Positions 7,233-14,145 of a stretch of DNA of 14,173 nucleotides are shown here, piece by piece. The translations under genes were made by a program, and so were the position numbers. Under the pieces are notes generated by a model. The model searched no databases, was not told where the DNA came from, and saw only the letters and a program-made list of their open reading frames with translations. The stretch is from CAYXVU01 sp964468725 (lineage in GTDB: Bacteria; Acidobacteriota; Blastocatellia; UBA7656), in contig CAYXVU010000159.1 in the NCBI GenBank assembly GCA_964468725.1, forward strand, positions 1-14,173, written 5' to 3'. The first letter of the stretch is position 1, and every line of letters starts with the position of its first letter.

Positions 7233-7280
7233 CCGCACATACGAAGCAGAAAAGGTTCTCGCCTGCACCCTGCGTCGCGC

Positions 7281-7286
7281 TACAAT
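7281..7286 (+). promoter_or_regulatory. Candidate -10 box giving a leaderless mRNA for the IF-2B gene
   Basis: TACAAT, one mismatch from TATAAT, ends 6 bases before the ATG at 7293. A start at the usual distance from this box would coincide with the A of the ATG. No Shine-Dalgarno sequence precedes this ATG, in contrast to most neighbours. No convincing -35 is present at 16-18 bases. Confidence 0.4.
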
Positions 7287-7292
7287 TGCCCT

Positions 7293-8240
7293 ATGCCGCA
7301 TTCGGAACTACGCGATCTGCCCGATGTGCAAGCCGCCCTGCAAGCAATTGCCAGCGATCACCACAGCGGCGCGGCGGAAATTTTGCAAGGTTCGGCACAA
7401 GTCTTTGTGATGCTTGATGCCAGTTGTCGTAACCGAACTCTTCCTCTCCAACGGACGCAGGCGGTGATTTTGGAGACTTGTTCAAGGCTCATTCGCGCTC
7501 AAGCGGCGATGGCTCCGCTTGCACGTCTTGCCAATGCCGCGTGGATTGCGGCGATGCAAGCGGCGGCAAACGGCGAGGCGCTCCGATCTGCTGCGACAAG
7601 CGCCGCCGCTTTCGTCCGTCACGCACACGAGGCAACCCAAGCCGCCGCCCGACACGCCGCGCGATTAATAAGCGGTGGGGTGACGGTTCTGACGCATTCG
7701 CGCAGTTCAACTCTGCTGGCAGCCTGTCAGCAAGCACAACGCGGCGGCGCGACCTTCAAGGTGATCGTTACGGAGAGTCGCCCGCTGTTGGAAGGCCGTA
7801 CGCTTGCTGAAAACCTTCGACAAATGGATGTCCCAGTCACTCTCATTGCCGATGCGGCAGCGGCGGCGATGATGGAGTCTGTCAGCCTGATATTGGTCGG
7901 CGCAGATCGCATCACGCCGGATGAGGTGGTCAACAAGATCGGTACGCGAATGATCGCGCTCGCGGCGCGTGAGCGCGGAGTTTGTCTGTATGTCATCAGC
8001 GATTCATCAAAGTTCATCGGTTCGAAAATCGCGCAGAGTGATGCGTTGCAGAGCCCAGAAGAGTTGTGGCCTGCTGCGCCGCATGGGGTCATGGTGGTGA
8101 ATCGGTGTTTCGAGGCGACGCCGCCGGAGTGGTTTACCGGCATCATCACTGAAGAGGGCATGCTACTGCCCGAAGAGGCAAAGCGGCTGGCGCAAAGCCA
8201 GCCGCTTGATGCGCAGTTATTGACTGCATTGCAGCAGTGA
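7293..8240 (+). CDS. IF-2B family protein (ribose-1,5-bisphosphate isomerase / MtnA / eIF2B-alpha relative)
   Basis: A 315-residue cytoplasmic protein of the initiation-factor-2B family. It has an alanine-rich helical N-terminal domain (about 1-125) and a Rossmann-like C-terminal domain with VTVLTHSRSSTLL (130-142), TESRPLLEGRTLAENL (160-175), VGADRITPDEVVNKIGT (202-218) and VISDSSKF (234-241). The Asp of GADRI (D205) matches the catalytic acid of MtnA and archaeal ribose-1,5-bisphosphate isomerase. However, the cysteine expected in the TxC/HC segment is absent: the sequence reads THSRSS, closer to eIF2B regulatory subunits. It may therefore bind a sugar phosphate or nucleotide, or act on a different substrate, rather than be a standard isomerase. 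No partner genes for AMP salvage or methionine salvage lie nearby. The ATG at 7293 is used; no ribosome site precedes it. It converges on the VWA gene with a 19-bp gap. Confidence 0.87.
   Translation: MPHSELRDLPDVQAALQAIASDHHSGAAEILQGSAQVFVMLDASCRNRTLPLQRTQAVILETCSRLIRAQAAMAPLARLANAAWIAAMQAAANGEALRSAATSAAAFVRHAHEATQAAARHAARLISGGVTVLTHSRSSTLLAACQQAQRGGATFKVIVTESRPLLEGRTLAENLRQMDVPVTLIADAAAAAMMESVSLILVGADRITPDEVVNKIGTRMIALAARERGVCLYVISDSSKFIGSKIAQSDALQSPEELWPAAPHGVMVVNRCFEATPPEWFTGIITEEGMLLPEEAKRLAQSQPLDAQLLTALQQ
8181..8207. other. Perfect 11-bp hairpin in the 3' end of the IF-2B gene
   Basis: AAGCGGCTGGC (8181-8191) and GCCAGCCGCTT (8197-8207) are perfect reverse complements around the 5-base loop GCAAA. 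The element lies inside the coding sequence, in the codons for KRLAQSQPLD, about 30 bases before the stop. No T-run follows on either strand, so it is not a classical intrinsic terminator. As the facing genes are only 19 bp apart, it could limit read-through between them. Confidence 0.6.
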
Positions 8241-8259
8241 AGCGATTCTCTGTCGCCGC

Positions 8260-9933
8260 CTATTTGTCGTAATACCCGCGTCGGGTTTTCGCATTGGCCC
8301 CTTCGCGTTTCAACTGCACATTGATGCGCCGGTATTTGCCATCGCGTTGCGAGCCTTTCGGCGTGTAGGCCAGCGTATAGAGCAAGCGTAATTCGGAGGC
8401 GACTTTTTGATAAACGCCATCGAGGTCGTCTGCATTACGCGCTTTGAAGACCGTTCCGGCGGTCTGTTCCGCCAATTCGTCGAGTTGCGCGCGCGCCATT
8501 TCGGGAACCTTCAACAATCTGGTCAAGCGTTCGCGGCGGCCTTCCGAAATCTCCGCGTTGAGCAGCAACTGCTGCCATCGCTGCTCATCTTCGGCTTTCA
8601 TCTTCAGGTAAATCGGATAGATGGTAGCGTCTTCTTCAGCGGCGCGTGCCAATACCTCTTCGAATGTGTGCTCGGTCTCTTCGAATTGCGACCCGCGCAT
8701 CAAGGAATTATCTTCGCCGTCGGTGAGCACGACGATGGCTTGTCGCGCATCACCGTTGCGGCGCAGCAAATCGAAGGTCTCCCACATCGCATCATAAAAC
8801 GCCGTGCCGCCCTCAATCTTTTTAATCTTTTCCAAACTCTTCTTCAGTTGCTTGCGGTCGGTCGTGAAGTCGGAGAGCAGGACGAATTCGCGGGTAAACG
8901 CGGCCAAGGCGATGCGATCTGTCGGGGCGAGCGAGTCAATAAATTTTTTCGCCGCCTCTTGCATCACTTTGCGTTTGTCGTGCGTGCTGCCGCTAAGGTC
9001 TAAGAGCAGCACCAAATTGATGGGCGCGTTGACCGGCTCGAAGTAGAAGACCGCTTGCTCAACGCCGTCTTCAAAAACGCGGAAATCCTCTTTGTTCAGC
9101 GTCGAAAGCGGATTGCCGTTTTTGTCCGTCGCCTTGACATTGAGGTTGACCAGCCGGGCTTCGAGTTTGATGTCAGCGGCTTCCGTCGGGATGACAGCGG
9201 AGCCGGTCGCGTTCGCTGCTCGGAGGTCGCTCACTGGGTTGTATTCGTCCTCGGCTTGCCCGGTGCGCCGACCGAGTGTGGGCGGCGCTTTGTCGGCGGT
9301 CGAAGTCGGAGCATCGGCGGAACGCAAAGTCGCAATCGAGGAATCGCCGTGATAGTTATCAATGGTCTTGCCGGAGAGCATACTGCTGAAGCCGCCAAAG
9401 AGGGAGCCGCCGATATTGCTGCTACCTCCGCTTTTGCCGAGATTGATGCCAAAAATTTCCGGATTCTCCATGAATTTGGCGAGCGCGTCAGGGTTGACTT
9501 TGGCCTGTGCAACGACGGCCTGTCGCGCCGTGAAGGTGACGCTCAAAATCTCGATATCTTTGCCCGATTGATGGGTGTAGATGTAGGAGCGGTTGCCCAA
9601 CGCGCGGGAATTGGCGCGCGCCATCGGCTGCCATTTCTTATCGAGCGAACGACGCAAGGCGGTTTCGAAGTTTGCATCGGACGGGCGCGGCAGGAAGTCT
9701 TGATCTTCGAAGAGCGCGAACTTGAAGTCTTTCACCCCGGCGGGACGAACGATCTTGACGAAGAAACCGGCCAATCCGAGCATCGGAATCTTCTTCTTCT
9801 TCGCGCCGTAATGGGACTCGATGTTTTTGACGATCTTGCTGAATGAATCGTCCGCCAACGCCGTGGCCGGAATGGAGAGCAGAAGGGTGACAAAGAGAAT
9901 GAATTGGCAGCACAGTTTGGTTCGGGCAGTCAT
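8260..9933 (-). CDS. Exported VWA protein of the acidobacterial VWFA-related family, with DUF4252-like N-terminus
   Basis: A 557-residue exported protein. Residues 1-28 look like a signal peptide (ending IPATALA). Residues about 30-165 resemble the DUF4252-like protein encoded just upstream: DANFETALRR...WQPMARANSR, then IYTHQSGKDIEILSVTFTAR and VNPDALAKF, parallel to that protein's PGWARIVGVRS, ENIEVYAKTEG and LDLEKLAEL regions. A Gly/Ser-rich and disordered linker (165-250) follows. The VWFA-related part starts with LVNLNVKATDKNGNPLSTLN and FRVFEDGVEQAV. The VWA domain runs from about 305 to 515 with a complete metal-ion-dependent adhesion site: D312-x-S314-x-S316, T377 in GGTAF and D405 in LTDGEDN. 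The C-terminus ends in a beta-rich DGKYRRINVQL...RRGYY segment typical of this family. A role in surface or periplasmic protein binding is likely; the ligand is unknown. AGGAG overlapping the upstream stop region precedes the ATG at 9 bases. Confidence 0.93.
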   Translation of the reverse strand: MTARTKLCCQFILFVTLLLSIPATALADDSFSKIVKNIESHYGAKKKKIPMLGLAGFFVKIVRPAGVKDFKFALFEDQDFLPRPSDANFETALRRSLDKKWQPMARANSRALGNRSYIYTHQSGKDIEILSVTFTARQAVVAQAKVNPDALAKFMENPEIFGINLGKSGGSSNIGGSLFGGFSSMLSGKTIDNYHGDSSIATLRSADAPTSTADKAPPTLGRRTGQAEDEYNPVSDLRAANATGSAVIPTEAADIKLEARLVNLNVKATDKNGNPLSTLNKEDFRVFEDGVEQAVFYFEPVNAPINLVLLLDLSGSTHDKRKVMQEAAKKFIDSLAPTDRIALAAFTREFVLLSDFTTDRKQLKKSLEKIKKIEGGTAFYDAMWETFDLLRRNGDARQAIVVLTDGEDNSLMRGSQFEETEHTFEEVLARAAEEDATIYPIYLKMKAEDEQRWQQLLLNAEISEGRRERLTRLLKVPEMARAQLDELAEQTAGTVFKARNADDLDGVYQKVASELRLLYTLAYTPKGSQRDGKYRRINVQLKREGANAKTRRGYYDK

Positions 9934-9939
9934 ACCGAT

Positions 9940-10509
9940 TTACTCCTGTTTGGGCTTGCTGGTCTTTTCGATGTCGAAGCCGGGGATGCGTAACAGAGAA
10001 GCCAATTCCGCAAGTTTCTCCAGATCAAGCGGGCCGACGATGTTGACCACAGTCAGCTCTCGCGGTTCGAATGCCAAGATGACCACGCCGCTCAATCGTT
10101 GGCCTTCGGTTTTGGCGTAGACCTCGATGTTTTCGCCGCCTTTGCGCGAGCGCACGCCGACGATGCGCGCCCAACCCGGCGTGCGAATCTGATCGCGGAT
10201 GGCATGGATATCCGCGTCTTGATATTCGCCCGCCCTGTCGAATTGAAAGTTGCGCACGTAGATGCCCTGCAAGTCTCTGACCAGCTCTTTGATCTTCTCC
10301 TCGGTCGCCCCCTTGCCGAGAACTTTTATTGCCGTTTTGAGCAGTTCCGAGTCGAGATTGACCTCAACGGTCTGTGCGGCTTGGTCTTCGAGTTTCGCTA
10401 AGCTGTCGAGGTTGATCTTCGCCTCTTGCGCGCGCGCAGCGACACAACACAAAAAGATCAGCCCACACAGCAAGGCAGTTTTTGTCGTGGTTGTGATGAT
10501 CGTTTTCAT
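9940..10509 (-). CDS. Exported DUF4252-like protein
   Basis: A 189-residue protein with a signal peptide (MKTIITTTTKTALLCGLIFL, cleavage likely after VAARA at about 27). The mature part is helical up to about 80, followed by an alpha/beta segment with GIYVRNFQF (92-90 region), PGWARIVGVRSRKGGENIEV, GVVILAFEPRELTVVNIVGP and LDLEKLAELA. This is the pattern of DUF4252, a family of exported small proteins of unknown function. The open frame extends 123 codons further upstream, but the ATG at 10509 is chosen because the signal peptide begins there; GGGGAG lies only 2-3 bases upstream, an unusually short spacing. The stop is 6 bp before the VWA gene, whose ribosome site overlaps this stop, so the two are surely co-transcribed and probably translationally coupled. 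Their products probably work together in the envelope. Confidence 0.87.
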   Translation of the reverse strand: MKTIITTTTKTALLCGLIFLCCVAARAQEAKINLDSLAKLEDQAAQTVEVNLDSELLKTAIKVLGKGATEEKIKELVRDLQGIYVRNFQFDRAGEYQDADIHAIRDQIRTPGWARIVGVRSRKGGENIEVYAKTEGQRLSGVVILAFEPRELTVVNIVGPLDLEKLAELASLLRIPGFDIEKTSKPKQE

Positions 10510-10690
10510 GGCTCCCCAAATGCTTCTCACAGGCAAATACGCGGCAAGCCCAAACACAGAGTGCAAATCCTTACTCATTTTCTTAGCCCGCGCGCTGCAA
10601 AACAAGGTGAAAGCGCTCACCATTTCGGACATCTGCCCGATAGCTTGCGTTGCGGCGGGAAACCTTTTGGGTCGCCATTGCTCAAGTGCG

Positions 10691-10721
10691 TTGCTTCGAC
10701 TACGATAGCAGTCTTTACAAT
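10691..10721 (+). promoter_or_regulatory. Candidate promoter of the hutH-like gene
   Basis: TACAAT (10716-10721) is one mismatch from the -10 consensus; TTGCTT (10691-10696) lies 19 bases upstream as a weak, widely spaced -35. Transcription would start near 10728 and leave a leader of about 44 bases. Just inside that leader, GGCGA (10722-10726) can pair with TCGCC at 10734-10738 or at 10747-10751. The rest of the 262-bp divergent region (10510-10690) shows no convincing RNA gene or operator. Confidence 0.35.
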
Positions 10722-10771
10722 GGCGAAAATGGATCGCCGATTGATATCGCCCCGTTTCATAAGGAGTTGCC

Positions 10772-12340
10772 ATGACAGACACCGCCATCATTTCCCTTGA
10801 TGGCGAGAGCTTACAACTTACCGAAGTTCTTGCCGTCGCCCGCTCCTTCACCCTTGCCCAACTGGCTCCGCACGCCAAAGAGCGTATGGCCGCATCGCGC
10901 GCTTTGGTCGAGCAATGGGTCAGCGAAGGTAAAATTATCTATGGCGTAACGACTGGCTTCGGCTCGAATCAAGATAGAGTGATTGCCGCCGAACAGTCAG
11001 AAGTCTTTCAAGGGAATCTCATCCTCAGCCATGCCGCAGGGGTCGGTGAACCGCTGGCCGAAGACGCCGTACGCGCCATGATGTTGCTGCGCGTCAACGC
11101 GCTTGCCAAAGGCTATTCCGGCATCCGCGTCGAAGTCGTGGAAACCTTGTTGGCGATGCTCAACCGGCGCATCTGCCCGGTCGTGCCCGTCAAAGGCTCC
11201 GTCGGTTCGAGCGGCGACCTCGCGCCGCTCTCGCACATGGTGTTGGCGATGCTTGGCAAAGGCGAAGTCTTCTTTCAGGGCGAGCGGATGGCGGCTGCCG
11301 CCGCGCTTGAGCAAGCCGGGCTCGCGCCGGTGACGCTGAAGTCGAAAGAGGGGGTGGCGCTCACCAACGGCACGCAGTTTATGACCGGCATCGGCGTTTT
11401 GAACCTCTGCGATGCCGAGCGGTTGGCGAAAGTCGCAGACATCGCCGGAGCCATGAGCCTTGAAGCGGTCAAAGGCAAAAGCGCGGCCTTTGCCGAAGAG
11501 GTTCACCAACTGCGCCCCTTCGCGGGGCAGATCGCCTGTGCGCGCAACATCCGCGCCTTGATCGCCGACAGCCAATTGATTGATCTCGTAGACGACCACA
11601 CAGAAAAGAAGCGACAAGATGCCTACTCGCTGCGGTGCATGCCGCAAGTACATGGCGCGTCGCGTCAAGCTCTCGCCTTTGCCCGACAGATGCTGGAAAC
11701 CGAGATCAATTCAGCGACCGACAATCCGCTGATTCTCACCCAACAAGCCGCGTCGTATTCAGCAGGCAATTTTCACGGCCAGCCGATGGCGCTGACGATG
11801 GACTTTTTGGCGCTGGCGATTGCCGAACTCGGCAATATCTCTGAACGCCGCATGGCCAGATTGGTCAACGAGCGCGAGAGTTTCGGCTTACCCGGTTATT
11901 TGATTGATCGCCCCGGCTTCTATTCCGGTTTGATGATGGCGCAATACACCGCCGCCGCATTGGTATCGGAAAACAAGGTTTTGATTCATCCGGCAAGCGG
12001 CGACTCGATTCCGACTTCGGCCAATCAAGAAGATCACAACAGCATGGGATCAATTGCCGCGCGGCAAGCAGGCGAGGTTTTGCAGAATGTCGAACAGGTT
12101 CTTGCGCTCGAACTGCTGTGCGCCGCGCAGGCCATCGGATTGCGCGAACGAGAGGGCTACAAACCAGGCGTCGGCACACAGGCAGCCTACGAGTTGGTTC
12201 GTCAAACGATTCCGCAGATGGAAAAAGACCGTGAGTTATACATTGACGCCGCGAAGGCGCTGACGCTGGTTCGAAGCGGCGCTATTGTTGATGCGGTCAA
12301 CGACGCGCTGACAACACGTCAAGCGCAGCCGCTCGACTAG
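10772..12340 (+). CDS. hutH: Histidine ammonia-lyase-like MIO enzyme
   Basis: A 522-residue aromatic amino acid lyase. The likely reaction is L-histidine to urocanate and ammonia, the first step of histidine use, in the cytoplasm. Visible family features: IYGVTTGFG with Y57; LSHAAG with H87, typical of histidine and tyrosine lyases; the MIO site GSVGSSGDLAPLSH (142-155) with S147 as the dehydroalanine precursor; ALTNGTQ with N199; RQDAYSLRC with Y285 and R288; GNFHGQPMA (332-340); and TSANQED with E420, a glutamate characteristic of histidine lyases. The cyclising triad is Ser-Ser-Gly (146-148) instead of the usual Ala-Ser-Gly. The GNFHGQ and LMMAQ segments lean toward tyrosine lyase/aminomutase relatives, so substrate identity is not certain. 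AAGGAG lies 5 bases before the ATG. hutU and hutI are not beside it; the cupin and dipeptidase genes follow on the same strand. Confidence 0.85.
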   Translation: MTDTAIISLDGESLQLTEVLAVARSFTLAQLAPHAKERMAASRALVEQWVSEGKIIYGVTTGFGSNQDRVIAAEQSEVFQGNLILSHAAGVGEPLAEDAVRAMMLLRVNALAKGYSGIRVEVVETLLAMLNRRICPVVPVKGSVGSSGDLAPLSHMVLAMLGKGEVFFQGERMAAAAALEQAGLAPVTLKSKEGVALTNGTQFMTGIGVLNLCDAERLAKVADIAGAMSLEAVKGKSAAFAEEVHQLRPFAGQIACARNIRALIADSQLIDLVDDHTEKKRQDAYSLRCMPQVHGASRQALAFARQMLETEINSATDNPLILTQQAASYSAGNFHGQPMALTMDFLALAIAELGNISERRMARLVNERESFGLPGYLIDRPGFYSGLMMAQYTAAALVSENKVLIHPASGDSIPTSANQEDHNSMGSIAARQAGEVLQNVEQVLALELLCAAQAIGLREREGYKPGVGTQAAYELVRQTIPQMEKDRELYIDAAKALTLVRSGAIVDAVNDALTTRQAQPLD

Positions 12341-12356
12341 CTCAATAACCGTCCGT

Positions 12357-12396
12357 CGAAGGCGCACGCCATCATCCTTTGATAAGCGCGCCTTCG
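12357..12396 (+). other. 9-bp inverted repeat between hutH-like and cupin genes
   Basis: CGAAGGCGC (12357-12365) and GCGCCTTCG (12388-12396) are perfect complements around a 22-base loop, beginning 17 bases after the hutH-like stop codon. There is no following T-run, so a Rho-independent terminator is doubtful. It could protect the 3' end of the upstream message, reduce read-through into the cupin gene, or be an operator. Confidence 0.45.
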
Positions 12397-12431
12397 TCCA
12401 TAGCTCCCAATCGGAATGTGAGGTCATCACC

Positions 12432-12788
12432 ATGGCAGATGGAACCGCAAATTCTCAACGTCGCAAATTCACCATTGCCGAAGGGCTGGCACAATTGCCG
12501 ACGCCCGAAGGCAAACGCTTCGTCACCCTCTTCCAACACGGCAGCTTGCTGGTTGAGGTCTACGCGCCGCGCGGCATTGACCCCCAACAACCACACACCC
12601 GCGACGAAATCTATGTGGTTGCGGCGGGTACGGGGTTCTATGTCATTGACGGCGAGAGATTGCCGATTGCGGCGGGCGATTTTCTGTTCGCGCCTGCAGG
12701 CGTCGTCCATCGGTTCGAAGAGTTCACTGATGATTTTGTCGTCTGGGTGATGTTCTATGGCGCGGAAGGCGGCGAAGCGCCCGAATAA
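12432..12788 (+). CDS. Small single-domain cupin
   Basis: A 118-residue cytoplasmic cupin. Motif 1 is PHTRDEIYVVAAGTGFYVID (54-73), with H55 and E59 as metal-ligand candidates and R57 where classical cupins have the second histidine. Motif 2 is GDFLFAPAGVVHRFEEF (82-98) with H93. So three of the four classical ligands are present. Proteins of this size and 'PHxxDEIYVV' form are common in bacteria and mostly uncharacterised; they may be metal-dependent isomerases, dioxygenases or small-molecule sensors. GAGGT lies 7 bases before the ATG at 12432. It follows the hutH-like gene by 91 bp and precedes the dipeptidase gene by 88 bp, all on one strand. A role in amino-acid catabolism is only suggested by this context. 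Confidence 0.88.
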   Translation: MADGTANSQRRKFTIAEGLAQLPTPEGKRFVTLFQHGSLLVEVYAPRGIDPQQPHTRDEIYVVAAGTGFYVIDGERLPIAAGDFLFAPAGVVHRFEEFTDDFVVWVMFYGAEGGEAPE

Positions 12789-12876
12789 GCTTGAAACCGA
12801 ATCGCTCCGCCATCGGTATTTGACGGTGGCCGCAACAATCACCACAGCCATCCCGATTCAACTGCGAGGAGAACGC

Positions 12877-14100
12877 ATGAAAAAGATTTTCATCACCGCA
12901 TTTCTCGGTCTGTCGTTACTTATCGGCGGCTCCGCTTCAACCGCACAACAAAGCGATTCTATCAGCGAACGCGCGCGACGACTGCACTTCTCTTCTATCG
13001 TCATAGACACCCACATTGATACAACGCCCAAGCTGCAAACCGATTGGAAGTTCGCCGAAGAGCACAAAGAGGGTCACATTGATCTGCCGCGCATGAAAAA
13101 AGGCGGCCTCAACGCCCTGTTCTTTTCGATCTACATGTCTGGCACGATCACCGGCGCGAAAGCCGTCAATGACTCTATCGAGCGCATCGCTGCGGTTCAC
13201 AAACTCGCCGAAGAGATGCCCAACGAAATCGCCGTCTGCACGACTGCCGAACAGGTGCGCCGCGCGCGCAAGCAAGGCAAAATCGCCGCGCTGATGGGCA
13301 TGGAAGGCGGGCATATGATTAACAACAGCCTCGCCGTGCTCAGGATGTATGCGGCGCTCGGCGTGCGCTACTTGACTTTGACGCATTCGGTCAACACCGA
13401 TTGGGCGGACTCTTCTACGGATCAAGCGAAGCACAACGGCTTGACCGATTTCGGCAAAGATGTGGTGCGCGAGTTGAACCGGCTCGGCGTGATGGTGGAC
13501 GTGTCGCACGTCGCCGATAAGACCTTTTGGGACGCGCTCGAAGTCAGTCGCGCGCCGCTGATCGCTTCGCATTCATCCTGTCGCGCGCTGTCGGGACATC
13601 CGCGCAATATGTCGGACGAGATGATTAAAGCGATGGCGGCAAAAGGCGGCGTCATTCAAATCAACTACCTCGATCAATATATTGATAACGATCTCTATGA
13701 GTACTCAAAGAAAGCGCAGCCGCTGATGCGCGAGTTGGCGCAAAAATACCCAGGCAGAGAAAATGCTGCCAAACGCCGCGAAGAGGTTGCCAAAGTCTAT
13801 GGCCCCGCGCCCCGCGCCCGTTGGGAGAAGATCATCGAGCATATTGACCACGCGGTGAAATTGGTTGGCGTGGATCACGTTGGACTCGGTTCGGATTTCG
13901 ACGGCGCGAGCATGCCGGAAGGGATGGAAGACGTGACCCACTTGCCGCAAATCACCGAAGCGTTACTTCGCAAGGGCTATAGCCAGTCCGACATTCGCAA
14001 GATACTTGGGGAAAACACGCTGCACCTGCTTGCCGAAGTTGAGCGCGTCGCCAATCAGCTAAAGACCGAAAAACGCGCTTCCGGCCAAACAGCGCGGTAA
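12877..14100 (+). CDS. Exported membrane-dipeptidase family (peptidase M19) enzyme
   Basis: A 407-residue zinc dipeptidase of the renal dipeptidase/M19 amidohydrolase type, which splits dipeptides, including some with a D-residue at the C-terminal position. The ATG at 12877 is chosen because AGGAG lies just upstream and it opens a signal peptide (MKKIFITAFLGLSLLIGGSA, cleavage near STA-QQ, 23). An upstream in-frame ATG overlapping the cupin gene would hide the signal. Catalytic residues are visible: H46 and D48 in IDTHIDT, E143 in GMEGGH, H211 in VDVSHV, H232 and R243 in ASHSSCRALSGHPRNMS, and D340 in GLGSDFDGA. The binuclear site therefore looks complete. The fold ends with the usual helix IRKILGENTLHLLAEVERV and a short basic tail. 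Periplasmic peptide trimming would supply amino acids to catabolic enzymes such as the upstream lyase; this link is an inference. Confidence 0.94.
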   Translation: MKKIFITAFLGLSLLIGGSASTAQQSDSISERARRLHFSSIVIDTHIDTTPKLQTDWKFAEEHKEGHIDLPRMKKGGLNALFFSIYMSGTITGAKAVNDSIERIAAVHKLAEEMPNEIAVCTTAEQVRRARKQGKIAALMGMEGGHMINNSLAVLRMYAALGVRYLTLTHSVNTDWADSSTDQAKHNGLTDFGKDVVRELNRLGVMVDVSHVADKTFWDALEVSRAPLIASHSSCRALSGHPRNMSDEMIKAMAAKGGVIQINYLDQYIDNDLYEYSKKAQPLMRELAQKYPGRENAAKRREEVAKVYGPAPRARWEKIIEHIDHAVKLVGVDHVGLGSDFDGASMPEGMEDVTHLPQITEALLRKGYSQSDIRKILGENTLHLLAEVERVANQLKTEKRASGQTAR

Positions 14101-14129
14101 ATACCGGGTGCAATGATTTTATGCGGAAG

Positions 14130-14143
14130 CTTACTGGAGTAAG
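14130..14143 (+). promoter_or_regulatory. Ribosome site in a small hairpin before the edge gene
   Basis: CTTAC (14130-14134) and GTAAG (14139-14143) can pair around TGGA, placing most of the GGAG ribosome site (14136-14139) of the next gene in the loop. The stem is only 5 bp and may be chance. Confidence 0.3.
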
Positions 14144-14145
14144 TA

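Noticed and set aside
9055..9846. Long open frame (263 codons) on the plus strand opposite the VWA gene
   Set aside because: It lies entirely antisense to a gene with clear signal peptide and VWA motifs, has no recognisable domain and no good ribosome site; it is a shadow of codon bias.
10510..10878. N-terminal extension of the DUF4252-like protein (123 extra codons)
   Set aside because: The extension crosses the hutH-like start and buries a clean signal peptide beginning at 10509.
12757..12876. Upstream ATG for the dipeptidase overlapping the cupin gene
   Set aside because: It would place 40 residues before the signal peptide; the ATG at 12877 has AGGAG directly upstream.
14101..14145. Terminator after the dipeptidase gene
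   Set aside because: Only short imperfect stems are present and there is no T-run after a GC-rich stem.
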